NCBI RefSeq assembly: GCF_001571225.1
Contig: NZ_BCTJ01000009.1
Coordinates: forward strand, 80,629 to 144,628
Direction of reading: 5' to 3'
Length of the DNA stretch: 64,000 nucleotides
Source: Hydrogenophaga palleronii NBRC 102513
GTDB taxonomy: Bacteria > Pseudomonadota > Gammaproteobacteria > Burkholderiales > Burkholderiaceae_C
Position 1 is the first letter of the stretch, and every line of letters begins with the position of its first letter. Both the position numbers and the translations under genes were made by a program. Under the pieces are notes generated by a model. That model was not told the origin of the DNA. It searched no databases and was given only the letters and a program-made list of their open reading frames with translations. Shown piece by piece: positions 8,242 through 17,735 of this stretch.

Positions 8242-8973
8242 ATGGCCGACGAGCCGCTGGCAATCTGGCTGCCGGGCCTCGTGTGCGACGAGGCGGTGTG
8301 GGCCGGGGTGCACGCGCACTGGGCCGCACCCGGCCCGGTGATCACTTACCCGGACGAGCGCAGCATCGGCGCCATGGCGCAGCGCGTGCTGGCCGCCGCG
8401 GCGGGTCGCCGGGTCTGCCTCATCGGCCACTCCATGGGCGGCCGTGTGGCGCTGGAGGCCGCGCGCCAGCTCGGGCCGTCGCTGTGTGGCCTGGTGCTCT
8501 GCAGCACCGGTTACCAGGCCTTGCCGGGCGATGAGGCCGGCCAGCGCGAGCGCGAAGGCCGCGCCCAGCTGGTGGCGCTGGCGCAGGGCGATGGCATGCG
8601 CGCCATGGGCGAACGATGGGTCAAGGGCATGCTCAAGCCCGAGCACCTGGGTTCGCCGGTGGAAGCCGATGTGGTGGCGATGATCGCCCGCCACACGCCG
8701 CGCACGTTCGAGAACCATGTGCAGGCCTTGTTGAACCGACCCGATGCCACGGCCACCCTGAGTGGGTTGAGCGTGCCGGTGTTGCTGCTGTGTGGTGCGC
8801 AGGACAGCTGGAGCCCACCCGCGCGCCACGCGGCCATGGGCCAGCTGGTGCCGCCGGGCCTGGCGCAATTGCAGATCATTGAAGACGCGGGCCACATGCT
8901 GCCCATGGAGCAGCCGCTGTTCGTGGCGCACGCCATCCGCGCCTGGATGCAACGGCACACCATCACGCGCTGA
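8242..8973 (+). CDS. Alpha/beta hydrolase
   Basis: A 243-aa single-domain hydrolase of the esterase/lactonase type. The nucleophile elbow GHSMGG, a segment with the acid residue (LLCGAQDSWSPP) and the catalytic His region DAGHMLPMEQP form a normal Ser-Asp-His triad. It starts 22 nt after the Rieske oxygenase and is probably in the same operon, perhaps acting on the oxygenase product. A GTG at 8236 is an alternative start. Neither has a clear ribosome site. Confidence 0.88.
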   Translation: MADEPLAIWLPGLVCDEAVWAGVHAHWAAPGPVITYPDERSIGAMAQRVLAAAAGRRVCLIGHSMGGRVALEAARQLGPSLCGLVLCSTGYQALPGDEAGQREREGRAQLVALAQGDGMRAMGERWVKGMLKPEHLGSPVEADVVAMIARHTPRTFENHVQALLNRPDATATLSGLSVPVLLLCGAQDSWSPPARHAAMGQLVPPGLAQLQIIEDAGHMLPMEQPLFVAHAIRAWMQRHTITR

Positions 8974-8998
8974 AACGTGTGCGAGCCCCTGGCCGGGT

Positions 8999-9840
<842 letters not shown>

Positions 9841-9848
9841 TCAACGCC

Positions 9849-9865
9849 ATGACCTGACAGGTCAT
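9849..9865 (+). promoter_or_regulatory. Perfect 17-bp palindrome in the divergent intergenic region
   Basis: ATGACCTG-A-CAGGTCAT is perfectly symmetric with 8-bp arms. It lies 69 bp upstream of the subunit-c-like gene (minus strand) and 77 bp upstream of the acetyltransferase gene (plus strand). Length and symmetry suggest an operator for a dimeric regulator. No regulator gene is adjacent. Confidence 0.5.
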
Positions 9866-9942
9866 CGCCGAGCGGCCAGGCCCTGCTGCCTTAGGATGGG
9901 CGGCGCCGATTCCACACCACAACACCGGGACCCGAGACCACC

Positions 9943-10452
9943 ATGCACCGCCTGGCCCAGACCACCGACCTTCACGCGGTTCACCGCATCTACATGCACG
10001 ACGAGGTCGTGCCCTTTCTCGGCGTCGAGCCCATGCCGCTGGCGGAATTCCAGCCGGTGTTCGACGGCCTGTTGGCCGGCGGTGGTTTCCATGTGGTCGA
10101 ACGCGCTGGCGTGGTGCAGGGCTTCTACCGTGTGCAGCGGCACGCCGGCCGCGCCGGGCACACCGCGTACCTGGGCACGCTGGCGGTGTTGCCCGACGCG
10201 AAGGGTACGGGCTTTGCCGCCGGCATGATGAACGATGTGATCACCCGGCTCGCGGCCGAGGGGGTGTTGCGCGTGGAGCTCATGCTGGAGGCCGACAACC
10301 CGCGCGCGATGGCGTTCTACCGCAAGCTCGGCTTCGAGCACGAGGGCACGCTGCGCGCGGCCTACAAGCGCGCCGCGCAGGAACACTACGTCGACGAAAT
10401 CCTGATGTCGCGGCTGTTGGCGCCGCTGCCGCGCGCCGCCACGCCCGGGTAA
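9943..10452 (+). CDS. GNAT-family N-acetyltransferase
   Basis: A 169-aa acetyltransferase with the acetyl-CoA binding region YLGTLAVLPDAKGTGFAAGM (about 76-95) and the late motif NPRAMAFYRKLGFEHEG typical of GNAT enzymes that modify small amines or protein N-termini. The acceptor is unknown. It is divergent from the subunit-c-like gene across 162 bp containing a perfect palindrome. Confidence 0.88.
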   Translation: MHRLAQTTDLHAVHRIYMHDEVVPFLGVEPMPLAEFQPVFDGLLAGGGFHVVERAGVVQGFYRVQRHAGRAGHTAYLGTLAVLPDAKGTGFAAGMMNDVITRLAAEGVLRVELMLEADNPRAMAFYRKLGFEHEGTLRAAYKRAAQEHYVDEILMSRLLAPLPRAATPG

Positions 10453-10591
10453 CGTCGGACGGACCGAGGCTTTCGTTCTTGCGCCGCAGCATGCATGCCT
10501 CTACTGCCTGTCATACACTGGGGAGTATCTATGCGGTACCGCAGGTCTTGGACGGCCCGTCGCACCCGCAGCCACCCTGTAGGAGGCCGAT

Positions 10592-12004
10592 GTGACGCAT
10601 CCAGCGTTGAGCTTCTTCAGTGACACCCGCATCCTGTCAGCGATCCTGATCGGCATGCTGGGCATGACTTTCCTGGCGCACGCCAGCTCGCGGTCCTGGC
10701 CTTACGTGAAATGGCTGGCCGGCGCGGCGCTGGTGTTCGGTGTGTCGCAGGGTGCGCTGGTGTCGATGGATGCGCTGGGCTGGGTGAGCGCCTCGGTGGT
10801 CGGGCCGATCGGCTCCGTGATGGGGCTGGCGACCATGGCCGCCGTGATGGCGGGCCTGCAGGCCTGTTTTTCGCCCGGTGGCATGCCACCCATGCGCGTG
10901 TTCATCGGCCTGCTGGTGGGGGCGCCCCTGTTGGTGGTGGCGATGAGCACCTTGCTGCACGGCTGGAACTTTGCCGGCCCCGCCACCATTGCCCTGATCT
11001 TTTCCGCCGCATCGGTCTGGCTGGTATCGCTCTGGCTGCGCGACGGCTGGGGTGGCCAGCTGGTGCTGGCCGTGCTGTTCCTGGCCTATCCGCTGCTGTT
11101 CTTGGTGGCCATGCTCGCCGGTCTGAGCCTGTTGCAGCTCCGCCAGCTCACGCCCTTGCCGGTGAGCATTGCCTTCGTGTTCGTGATGACGCTGATCATG
11201 CAGCGCGAGTCGAAGATCGTCGTGCGCGAACTGCGCGAACGCGTCAAGGCCGAAATCGCCCTGCAGCAACTCACCGACTCGCTGGAGGAAATCGTGCGCA
11301 GCCGCACGCGCCAGCTGGAGGAAATCATCCAGGGCCTGCGCTCGTTCGCCGGCATGGTCTCGCACGACTTGCGCGGCCCTTTGCGCAACACCGCCGGCCT
11401 GGCCGATCTGGCGCTGGATGAGTACCGGGCCGGCCACGCCGAGGGCACGGAACAGGCCTTGCAACGGATCCGCCGTGAGGCGCAGCGCGCCTCCAGCATG
11501 GTGAACGACCTGCTCACACTCGCCAAGGTCGACGAGGAGGCCCCCAGCCCCGAAGCGGTGGACATGCAGGCGCTGCTGCGCGACTGCCTGCAATCGCTCT
11601 CGGTGCAGTTCCCGCAAGCGTCCGATGTGGTGCAGGCATCGCCCTTGCCGGTGGTGCAGGCCGACGCGGGCCTGATGCGGCACGTGTTGATGAACCTGCT
11701 CGGCAACGCGCTCAAGTTCGGCGGCGAGCGGCGCGACCTGCGCATCGCGCTCGAAGCACGGGAAGACGGCGGCTTCTGGCGCTTCTCCGTGGCGGACAAC
11801 GGCCCGGGTTTCGATCCCGCCAAGAGCCACGAACTGTTCAAGCCGTTTTCGCGCCTCGACGAACGCCAGGCGGGTGGCACCGGGCTGGGGCTGACGGTGG
11901 TGAAGCGCGCGGTGGAGCGGCATGGCGGCTCCGTGGGTGCTTCGTCCGAACCGGGCCGGGGCGCGGCCTTCTGGTGGACGGTGCCTGCAGCTCCGCAGGG
12001 CTGA
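10592..12004 (+). CDS. Membrane sensor histidine kinase, orphan
   Basis: A 470-aa kinase. Residues 1 to about 205 form six or seven hydrophobic helices with little periplasmic sequence, so the sensor is probably within the membrane. A coiled coil follows (about 207-245), then HisKA with His258 (MVSHDLRGPLRN) and a HATPase domain (NLLGNALKFGG, DNGPGFDP, GTGLGLTVVK). It starts at GTG 10592, fixed by a perfect AGGAGG 5 nt upstream; the overlapping ATG runs into a stop. No response regulator gene is next to it. Confidence 0.9.
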   Translation: MTHPALSFFSDTRILSAILIGMLGMTFLAHASSRSWPYVKWLAGAALVFGVSQGALVSMDALGWVSASVVGPIGSVMGLATMAAVMAGLQACFSPGGMPPMRVFIGLLVGAPLLVVAMSTLLHGWNFAGPATIALIFSAASVWLVSLWLRDGWGGQLVLAVLFLAYPLLFLVAMLAGLSLLQLRQLTPLPVSIAFVFVMTLIMQRESKIVVRELRERVKAEIALQQLTDSLEEIVRSRTRQLEEIIQGLRSFAGMVSHDLRGPLRNTAGLADLALDEYRAGHAEGTEQALQRIRREAQRASSMVNDLLTLAKVDEEAPSPEAVDMQALLRDCLQSLSVQFPQASDVVQASPLPVVQADAGLMRHVLMNLLGNALKFGGERRDLRIALEAREDGGFWRFSVADNGPGFDPAKSHELFKPFSRLDERQAGGTGLGLTVVKRAVERHGGSVGASSEPGRGAAFWWTVPAAPQG

Positions 12005-12093
12005 GGCGGCGGGCCGGGCCTTCATCGGTCATGGTGGCCGCACCGCGCGGTGGTAAGGTCGGCGCGGTTTTCAACGCCCGAAAAGGATGGCCC

Positions 12094-12531
12094 ATGCTCG
12101 CCCGCCGAAGTGTCTGGATCTGTGTGCTGCTGCCGCTGCTGCTGTTGTCGGGCTGCGGCAAGACCGATCCCAAAACCGCACTGGAAGCGGCGGTGCAGAC
12201 CCTGCAGGACAACCTGGAAGCGAAGAAGGCCAGCGCCGTGCTCGACCAACTGCACCCGGGCTTCCAGGCCGGTGGCGAAGGCATGGACCGCGAATGGGCG
12301 AAACGCACCATGGCCCTGATGTTCATGCGTTACGCCAACATCCGCATCATCGCCGTCACGCGCCACAGCCGCATCGACAGCGGCAGCTCGCAGGTGGGCC
12401 ACACCGAAGCCCAGGTGCTGGTGACGGGCGCCCAGGGCCTGATTCCCGAACGCGCCGAACCCTATGCCATCCAGCTGGAGTGGCGGCTGGACGGCAGCGA
12501 CTGGAAACTGATGCGCCTGCAGTGGGAGTGA
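12094..12531 (+). CDS. Hypothetical lipoprotein
   Basis: A 145-aa protein with a lipoprotein signal: a positive start, a leucine-rich core, then LLLLSGCGK, placing the modified Cys at about residue 21. The mature part is alpha/beta in character and ends in LDGSDWKLMRLQWE. This resembles small NTF2-like or DUF4440-like periplasmic folds, but no family is assigned. An AAAGGA ribosome site precedes the ATG. It follows the kinase gene by 90 bp. Confidence 0.75.
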   Translation: MLARRSVWICVLLPLLLLSGCGKTDPKTALEAAVQTLQDNLEAKKASAVLDQLHPGFQAGGEGMDREWAKRTMALMFMRYANIRIIAVTRHSRIDSGSSQVGHTEAQVLVTGAQGLIPERAEPYAIQLEWRLDGSDWKLMRLQWE

Positions 12532-12656
12532 GTGTCTGCGCAGGTGCCGGCAGGGGTGCCGCGGCGGGTCGGACGTGGCCTACAGACGCTGTTTCGCCGC
12601 AGGTCTAGCATGGGTTTTCGGGCGGTGTGGGCACCGCCAGTGAGGAAGGTCTCGCC

Positions 12657-13229
12657 ATGCACGCATTGCAAATCCCGTTGCAGAACCTGTTGCAGAACCC
12701 CATGCACCGCTGGCGCTCCCGCGCCGGCCTCATCGCCGCCGTGGCCCTGTGCTGCAGCCTGCCGCTGGCGGCGCAAACCACCACCCCGGCGCCCAACAAG
12801 GCGGCGGTGGAAGCCAACTACCAGCGCGACCGCGCGGCCTGCCAGGCCATCACCACACCCCCGGACCGGAGCAACTGCCTGCGCGATGCCGCGGCCGCAC
12901 GCAGCCAGGCCTTGCGCAGCGGCGCGCCGCGCACCGTGCCGTCACCCGAGCAGCTGAAACAGAACGCGCTCAAGCGTTGCGAGGAACACCCGACCACGGA
13001 AGGGCGCGAGATCTGCGAGCGCATGGCGCGGGGCGAAGGCCAGGCGTCCGGCTCGGTGCGGGGCGGTGGTGTGATCCGTGAACTGGAGACGACGGTGCCC
13101 GCACCACCGCCGCCACTCGGCACGCCCGGCAGCCTGCCACCCATGCAGCCCATGCCGGCACCGGCCGACGGGCCGGCCTTGCTGCCACCACCACCTGTGC
13201 CCGCGCCGGTCCCGATGCAGCCGCGCTGA
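12657..13229 (+). CDS. Hypothetical exported proline-rich protein
   Basis: A 190-aa protein with a long N-terminal signal (RSRAGLIAAVALCCSLPLAAQ) predicted to be cleaved near residue 40. The mature region has regularly spaced Cys residues (RDRAACQAI, SNCLRDA, KRCEEHP, EICERMA) that could form two disulphides. The tail of about 50 residues is mostly Pro, Ala and Gly. The ATG at 12657 has GAGGAAGG upstream; an internal ATG at 12702 is a less likely start. The function is not recognised. Confidence 0.7.
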   Translation: MHALQIPLQNLLQNPMHRWRSRAGLIAAVALCCSLPLAAQTTTPAPNKAAVEANYQRDRAACQAITTPPDRSNCLRDAAAARSQALRSGAPRTVPSPEQLKQNALKRCEEHPTTEGREICERMARGEGQASGSVRGGGVIRELETTVPAPPPPLGTPGSLPPMQPMPAPADGPALLPPPPVPAPVPMQPR

Positions 13230-13243
13230 CGACAGCGGTCAGC

Positions 13244-14665
13244 TCAGAGCCAGTACTCCCAGGCGCGCGCGAAGAACTCCTTCACGCGCGGCCCGACGCC
13301 ACGCCGGCGCCACTCCTCCAGCGTGACCTGGCGCGACGCCGCCAAGTCGGCGTCGAACAACCGCTGCAACTGCGATGCGAACTCGCCGCCCAGCACCACG
13401 GCGTTGAGTTCGTAGTTGTGCAGGAAGCTGCGCCAGTCCAGGTTGGTGGAGCCGACGGTGGACCACACGCCGTCGATCGAGCCGGTCTTGGTGTGCAGGA
13501 TCACGCCCTGGCGCTCGTAGATCTTCACGCCTGCGCGCAGCAACTGCGTGTAGTAGTGGCGGCCGGCGTGGAAGACCAGCCAGGAGTCGGTCTTGCCGGG
13601 CAGGATCAGCTTCACGTCGACGCCGCGCTGCGCCGCGTCCGACAGGGCGGCGAGCAACTGCGGGTCTGGGGCGAAGTAGGCGTTGGTGAGGTAGACCGTG
13701 CTCTCCGCGCTCTGGATGGCCGAGAGCAGGGTGGCGTAGATGGTGCTGTATGCGTCCTGCGGTGAGCTGCCGATGGCGCGCACCACGTCGCGGCCCACGC
13801 GCTCGGGCGTGGGGTAGTACGCGCGCTCGTCCAGTGGCGCGCCGTTCTGCGCTGCCCAGGTCTGCAGGAAGAGCTTCTGGAATTCGGCTACCACCGGCCC
13901 GCGCAGCTGCACGTGCGTGTCGCGCCAGGGTGTGTTGTCACCGCCGCCGGCCGGGCCGCCGCTCGACGCCGACGCGAACGAGCCACTGGAGTACACGCCG
14001 CTGATGTTGATGCCGCCGAGGAAGGCCACGCGGCCGTCCACGATCAGCAGCTTGCGGTGGTCGCGTTCGTTGAGCACCCATTCCTTCTGCCGCGTCTGCG
14101 CCGGGTTGATCGGGTTGAACTCCAGCACCTGGATGCCGCTGTCGGTGAGTCGCTGGAAGAACTCGACGGGTGTGTTGAGCGTGCCCACGCTGTCGTGGAT
14201 CAGCAGCACCTGCACGCCCTGTTGCCGCTTGGCGATCAACGCGTCCGCAAAACGTTGCCCGACTTCGTCGTCGTCGAGGATGTAGGTTTCCAGGTGGATG
14301 TGGTCTTTGGCCGCGGCGATGGCCGCGAGCATGGCCTCGTAGGTGGCGGCACCGTCTTCCAGCAGCACCGCCTGGTTGCCGGCGGTCAGCGGGCTGCCGA
14401 CGACGGCTTCTTCCAGCGCCAGGTGGCGCGACAGCACATCCGTGCCCTGGCCCTCGGCGCGCAGGCGTTCCAGGATCGCGCGGCTGCGTTCGGCCGACAG
14501 GGGCCCCTGCGTGCCCTCCAGCTTCACGGGCGGCGGGCGCCGCTGCTGGTCGGGCACCACGCGCGGCAGGCTCTTGCAGCCGACCAGCGTGAACAGCAGC
14601 AGCACAACCCCTGCGGCAGGCATCCAGCGCAGGCGGGGCCATGGGAAGCGCGGCGTGAGAGTCAT
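13244..14665 (-). CDS. Phospholipase D / cardiolipin synthase-like lipoprotein
   Basis: A 473-aa protein with two HKD phospholipase D motifs (HRKLLIVD and HTKTGSID). This is the family signature of cardiolipin synthases, which join two phosphatidyl units, and of related phosphodiesterases. The N-terminus is a lipoprotein signal with LFTLVGCKS, so the enzyme is probably anchored on the outer face of the inner membrane or in the outer membrane, unlike integral ClsA. The ATG at 14665 starts this signal; the upstream frame is open but not protein-like. It lies downstream of garD on the same strand, across a 152-bp gap. Confidence 0.88.
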   Translation of the reverse strand: MTLTPRFPWPRLRWMPAAGVVLLLFTLVGCKSLPRVVPDQQRRPPPVKLEGTQGPLSAERSRAILERLRAEGQGTDVLSRHLALEEAVVGSPLTAGNQAVLLEDGAATYEAMLAAIAAAKDHIHLETYILDDDEVGQRFADALIAKRQQGVQVLLIHDSVGTLNTPVEFFQRLTDSGIQVLEFNPINPAQTRQKEWVLNERDHRKLLIVDGRVAFLGGINISGVYSSGSFASASSGGPAGGGDNTPWRDTHVQLRGPVVAEFQKLFLQTWAAQNGAPLDERAYYPTPERVGRDVVRAIGSSPQDAYSTIYATLLSAIQSAESTVYLTNAYFAPDPQLLAALSDAAQRGVDVKLILPGKTDSWLVFHAGRHYYTQLLRAGVKIYERQGVILHTKTGSIDGVWSTVGSTNLDWRSFLHNYELNAVVLGGEFASQLQRLFDADLAASRQVTLEEWRRRGVGPRVKEFFARAWEYWL

Positions 14666-14817
14666 CTGCGAGCCCTTGTCTGTGATCCGTGACCTGTCTC
14701 GGCGCACACCCTGCGTGAAGGTGTGTGCGGCTGCCACAGATAGTAGGGCGTTCGGGCTTCGGCCGCCGGGGCTTTTGCATGCCCCGCCAACACGCCGCCG
14801 CAGATGCGGCGGTGCGC

Positions 14818-16461
14818 TCAGGTCACCGGTGCGGGGTTGAACAGCACCAGCTGGTTGTGCAGTTTCCAGCGCTCGGCCCAGGTCCGCTGGCGGCCGCTGG
14901 CCACGTCGAGCATCAGGCGGAACAGCTCCCAGCCCACCTGCTCGATGCTGGCCGTGCCGTCGGCGATGGTGCCGGCGTTGAGGTCCATCAGGTCGTGCCA
15001 GCGCCGCGCCAGCTCGCTGCGCGTGGCCACCTTGATCACCGGCACCGCGGCCAGGCCGTAGGGCGTGCCGCGGCCGGTGGTGAACACGTGCAGGTTCATG
15101 CCGGCGGCCAGTTGCAGCGTGCCGCAGATGAAGTCGCTGGCTGGTGTGGCGGCGTAGGTCAGGCCTTTGCTTGTCAGCTTCTCGCCCGGGGCCAGCACGC
15201 TGGAGATCGGCGCGCTGCCCGATTTCACGATCGAACCCATGGCCTTCTCGACGATGTTCGACAGGCCGCCCTTCTTGTTGCCCGGCGTGGTGTTGGCGCT
15301 GCGGTCCACGCCGCCACGCTGCAGGTAGGCGTCGTACCAGGCCATCTCGCGCACCATGGCTTGCGCCACCTCGGGTGTGGTGGCACGTGCGGTGAGCTGG
15401 GCAATGCCGTCGCGCACCTCGGTGGTCTCGGAGAACACCACGCTGGCGCCGGCGCGCACCAGCAGGTCGGTGCAGAAGCCCACCGCCGGGTTGGCCGTCA
15501 CGCCGCTGAAGGCGTCGCTGCCGCCGCACTGCACGCCCACCACCAGCTCGCTGGCCGGCACGGTTTCGCGTCGGCGTGCGTTCAGGCGCTTCAGGTGCAC
15601 CTCGGCCTGGCGCAGGATGGAATCGACCATGGACATGAAGCCGACGTGTGCGTCGTCCTGCAGGCAGATGGTGTCCAGCCCCCCTGCGCCGCTGTGCGGC
15701 GCCCCCCCTGGGAGGGGGGGCACCCCCTGTGGCCCGGCAGAGCCGGTTCCACGGGTGTCCTGGATCGGGATCGCGTTGGCGGGAAACAGGCGCTCGGGCT
15801 GCAGCTTCTCGCAGCCCAGGCTGACCACCATCACCTCACCGCCGAAGTTCGGGTTCTGGCTGATATTGCGCAGGGTGCGGATCGGGATGACGGCATCCGG
15901 CGCGTCGATGGCAACGCCGCAGCCGTAGCCGTGCTCCAACGCCACCACGTCGTCCACATGCGGGTAACGCGGCAGCAGCTCGGCCTTGATGCGCTGCACC
16001 GCGAAGTCGGTGACGCCGGCCACGCACTGCACGGTCTGGGTGATGGCCAGGATGTTGCGCGTGCCGACCGAACCGTCCGGGTTGCGGTAACCCTCGAAGG
16101 TGAAACCCATCAGCGGCGGCTGCGGCTCGGGGTGCACGGTGGCCATCGGCAGGTGGTCCAGGCCACGGGCCTCGGGCATCTGCAGCAGGCGCTCGTTGAC
16201 CCAGCTGCCGGCGGGAATGGCGTCCAGCGCGTGGCCGATGGGCACGCCGTAGCGCAGCACCGCGTCGCCGCGGGCCAGGTCCACCAGCGCCACCTTGTGG
16301 CCTTGCGGCACACGTTCGCGCAGCACCGGGCCACCATCGGGCAGGGCGGTGCCGGCGGGCAGGCCGCCCTGGTTGGCGACGATGGCCACGTTGTCGCCGG
16401 CGTGCATGCGGATGGTCAAGGGCTGCAGCTCGGCGGCCGGGGCGAGAAGGGTGTCGGGCAT
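14818..16461 (-). CDS. garD: Galactarate dehydratase with an in-frame repeat insertion
   Basis: Dehydrates D-galactarate to 5-dehydro-4-deoxy-D-glucarate; UxaA/GarD family, with an N-terminal SAF-like domain and catalytic regions [22 protein letters not shown] and [12 protein letters not shown]. The ATG at 16461 is 6 nt from AGGAG; an ATG at 16467 is too close to it. The protein is 547 aa. A segment of 28 codons (15677-15760) between IPIQ and ICLQDD is a copy of the dispersed hairpin repeat, flanked by a 7-bp duplication. Without it the length is 519 aa, close to the family norm. Whether the enzyme is active is unknown. It is divergent from its LacI regulator. Confidence 0.9.
   Translation of the reverse strand: MPDTLLAPAAELQPLTIRMHAGDNVAIVANQGGLPAGTALPDGGPVLRERVPQGHKVALVDLARGDAVLRYGVPIGHALDAIPAGSWVNERLLQMPEARGLDHLPMATVHPEPQPPLMGFTFEGYRNPDGSVGTRNILAITQTVQCVAGVTDFAVQRIKAELLPRYPHVDDVVALEHGYGCGVAIDAPDAVIPIRTLRNISQNPNFGGEVMVVSLGCEKLQPERLFPANAIPIQDTRGTGSAGPQGVPPLPGGAPHSGAGGLDTICLQDDAHVGFMSMVDSILRQAEVHLKRLNARRRETVPASELVVGVQCGGSDAFSGVTANPAVGFCTDLLVRAGASVVFSETTEVRDGIAQLTARATTPEVAQAMVREMAWYDAYLQRGGVDRSANTTPGNKKGGLSNIVEKAMGSIVKSGSAPISSVLAPGEKLTSKGLTYAATPASDFICGTLQLAAGMNLHVFTTGRGTPYGLAAVPVIKVATRSELARRWHDLMDLNAGTIADGTASIEQVGWELFRLMLDVASGRQRTWAERWKLHNQLVLFNPAPVT
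15670..15760 (-). repeat. Dispersed three-hairpin repeat, copy 1, inside garD
   Basis: Read on the minus strand it contains the family's CCGGCTCTGCCGG hairpin, a C/G-tract hairpin and a GCGCCGC/GCGGCGC hairpin. GGTGTCC occurs at 15670-15676 and again at 15754-15760, giving a net 84-bp insertion flanked by a direct repeat. It is the only copy within a conserved region of a protein, and the only one in the same orientation as its host gene. Confidence 0.85.
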
Positions 16462-16522
16462 GCGCATCTCCTATGATCCAGACCGAACCGCAACCCATGT
16501 CGGGTTGTGATGGTGAACGAAC

Positions 16523-16536
16523 TGGTACCGGTACCA
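16523..16536 (+). promoter_or_regulatory. LacI-type operator between garD and its regulator
   Basis: TGGTACCGGTACCA is a perfect 14-bp palindrome with a central CG step, as LacI-family proteins prefer. It ends 4 bp before the ATG of the LacI gene and lies 61 bp upstream of garD. Binding could control both directions. A 13-of-14 copy lies before the binding-protein gene at 17639. Confidence 0.8.
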
Positions 16537-16540
16537 TTTT

Positions 16541-17578
16541 ATGCCGCAAAACAAAGCATCCGACAATAACCGGCGCGCCCGCCGCGGCAGCGGGGCCATC
16601 ACCCTGCGTGACGTGGCCCGGCTCGCCGGGGTGGCGCCCATCACGGCCTCGCGCGCGCTCAACACGCCGGAGCAGGTGTCGGCCGAGGTGCGCAAGAAGG
16701 TGCTGGAGGCGGTGCAGAAGACCGGTTACGTGCCCAACCGCATGGCCGGCGGGCTGGCGTCTTCACGCAGCCGGCTGATCGCGGCGGTGGTGCCGAGCAC
16801 CGTGATGTCGGTCTTCATGCCGACCATCGAGGCGCTCAACGAAACCCTGTTCGACACCGGTTACCAGCTCATGCTGGGCCAGTCCGACTACTCGACCAGC
16901 CGCGAGGAATCGCTGCTGGAGGCCATCATCGGCCGCCGCCCCGACGGCATCTTCATCACCGGCATCATGCCGCCCAGCCTGGGGCGCACACGCCTGCTGG
17001 CGTCGGGCATTCCGGTGGTGGAAACCTGGGACCTGACCCCCACACCCATCGACATGCTGGTGGGCTTCTCGCACACCGCGATCGGCCGTGAAGTGGCGCG
17101 TTTCCTCATGGGCAAGGGGCGCCGGCGCCTGGCGCTGATCCGCGCCGAAGACGAACGCGCCGACCGCCGCGCCACCGCCTTTGCCGATGCCGTGGCACGC
17201 GCCGGCCTGCCGCCGGTGGTGGTGATCAACGTCGGCGCCTCGCGCTCCTTGCGCAGCGGCCGCGACGCGCTGGCCCGTTTGCTGGAGCAGGCGCCCGATG
17301 TCGATGCCCTGTTCTGCAGCTCCGACCTGCTGGCGCTGGGGGCACTCACCGAAGCGCGTGCGCGCGGCGTGACGGTGCCCGACCAGCTGGCCGTCATCGG
17401 CTTTGGCGACGTGCCGTTTGCCGCCGACCTCGAACCGGCCATGAGCACCGTGCGCATCAACGGCCCCGACATCGGGCGCCTGGCCGCGCGCCACCTGATC
17501 GACCGCGCCGAGGGCCGCGACGTGGCCGAGCGGGTGATCGACGTCGGCTTCTCCATCGTCGAACGCGCCACCACCTGA
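16541..17578 (+). CDS. LacI-family regulator of galactarate/glucarate catabolism
   Basis: A 345-aa repressor of the GntR/LacI type. The helix-turn-helix is at about 21-45 (ITLRDVARLAGVAPITASRA), followed by the hinge (YVPNRMAGGLASSRS) and a periplasmic-binding-protein-like effector domain. The ATG lies only 4 bp after the operator and has no ribosome site, so the message may be leaderless or the start misplaced; no downstream in-frame start precedes the DNA-binding domain. Location between garD and the gud/gar genes indicates a sugar-acid effector. Confidence 0.9.
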   Translation: MPQNKASDNNRRARRGSGAITLRDVARLAGVAPITASRALNTPEQVSAEVRKKVLEAVQKTGYVPNRMAGGLASSRSRLIAAVVPSTVMSVFMPTIEALNETLFDTGYQLMLGQSDYSTSREESLLEAIIGRRPDGIFITGIMPPSLGRTRLLASGIPVVETWDLTPTPIDMLVGFSHTAIGREVARFLMGKGRRRLALIRAEDERADRRATAFADAVARAGLPPVVVINVGASRSLRSGRDALARLLEQAPDVDALFCSSDLLALGALTEARARGVTVPDQLAVIGFGDVPFAADLEPAMSTVRINGPDIGRLAARHLIDRAEGRDVAERVIDVGFSIVERATT

Positions 17579-17624
17579 ACCCAGGGCTGGGCAGGCGGCA
17601 GCGCGCCGCCTGCCCAGAAATGCG

Positions 17625-17653
17625 TTGACGTCCTGATTTGGTACCGCTACCAT
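17625..17653 (+). promoter_or_regulatory. Promoter with overlapping LacI operator before the binding-protein gene
   Basis: TTGACG (17625-17630) and TACCAT (17648-17653) are 17 bp apart. The operator TGGTACCGCTACCA (17639-17652) overlaps the -10 box and differs by one base from the perfect palindrome at 16523. This predicts repression of the downstream tctC-gudD-garL-garR genes by the same regulator. Confidence 0.7.
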
Positions 17654-17735
17654 CTGCGTCCGGTCGAACAGGCTTGAAGACCTGTCCGGTTCGTTTGCGT
17701 TGCGACGCCATCCCAACACACAGGAGACAAGACAC

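Noticed and set aside
13080..13229. Proline-rich tail of the exported hypothetical protein considered as a tandem repeat array
   Set aside because: It is low-complexity coding sequence without a regular repeat unit.
14760..14815. GC-rich inverted repeats after garD considered as terminator
   Set aside because: CCGCCGC/GCGGCGG can pair, but no T-run follows in either direction and the arms are simple GC sequence.
15677..15760. garD considered a pseudogene because of the inserted repeat
   Set aside because: The insertion is a multiple of three, has no stop codon, and all conserved GarD regions on both sides stay in frame, so it is kept as a CDS with uncertain activity.
14725..16476. Long open frame on the plus strand opposite garD
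   Set aside because: It is rich in His, Gln, Arg and Ala without domain pattern, as expected for the complement of a GC-rich gene. The minus strand encodes recognisable GarD.
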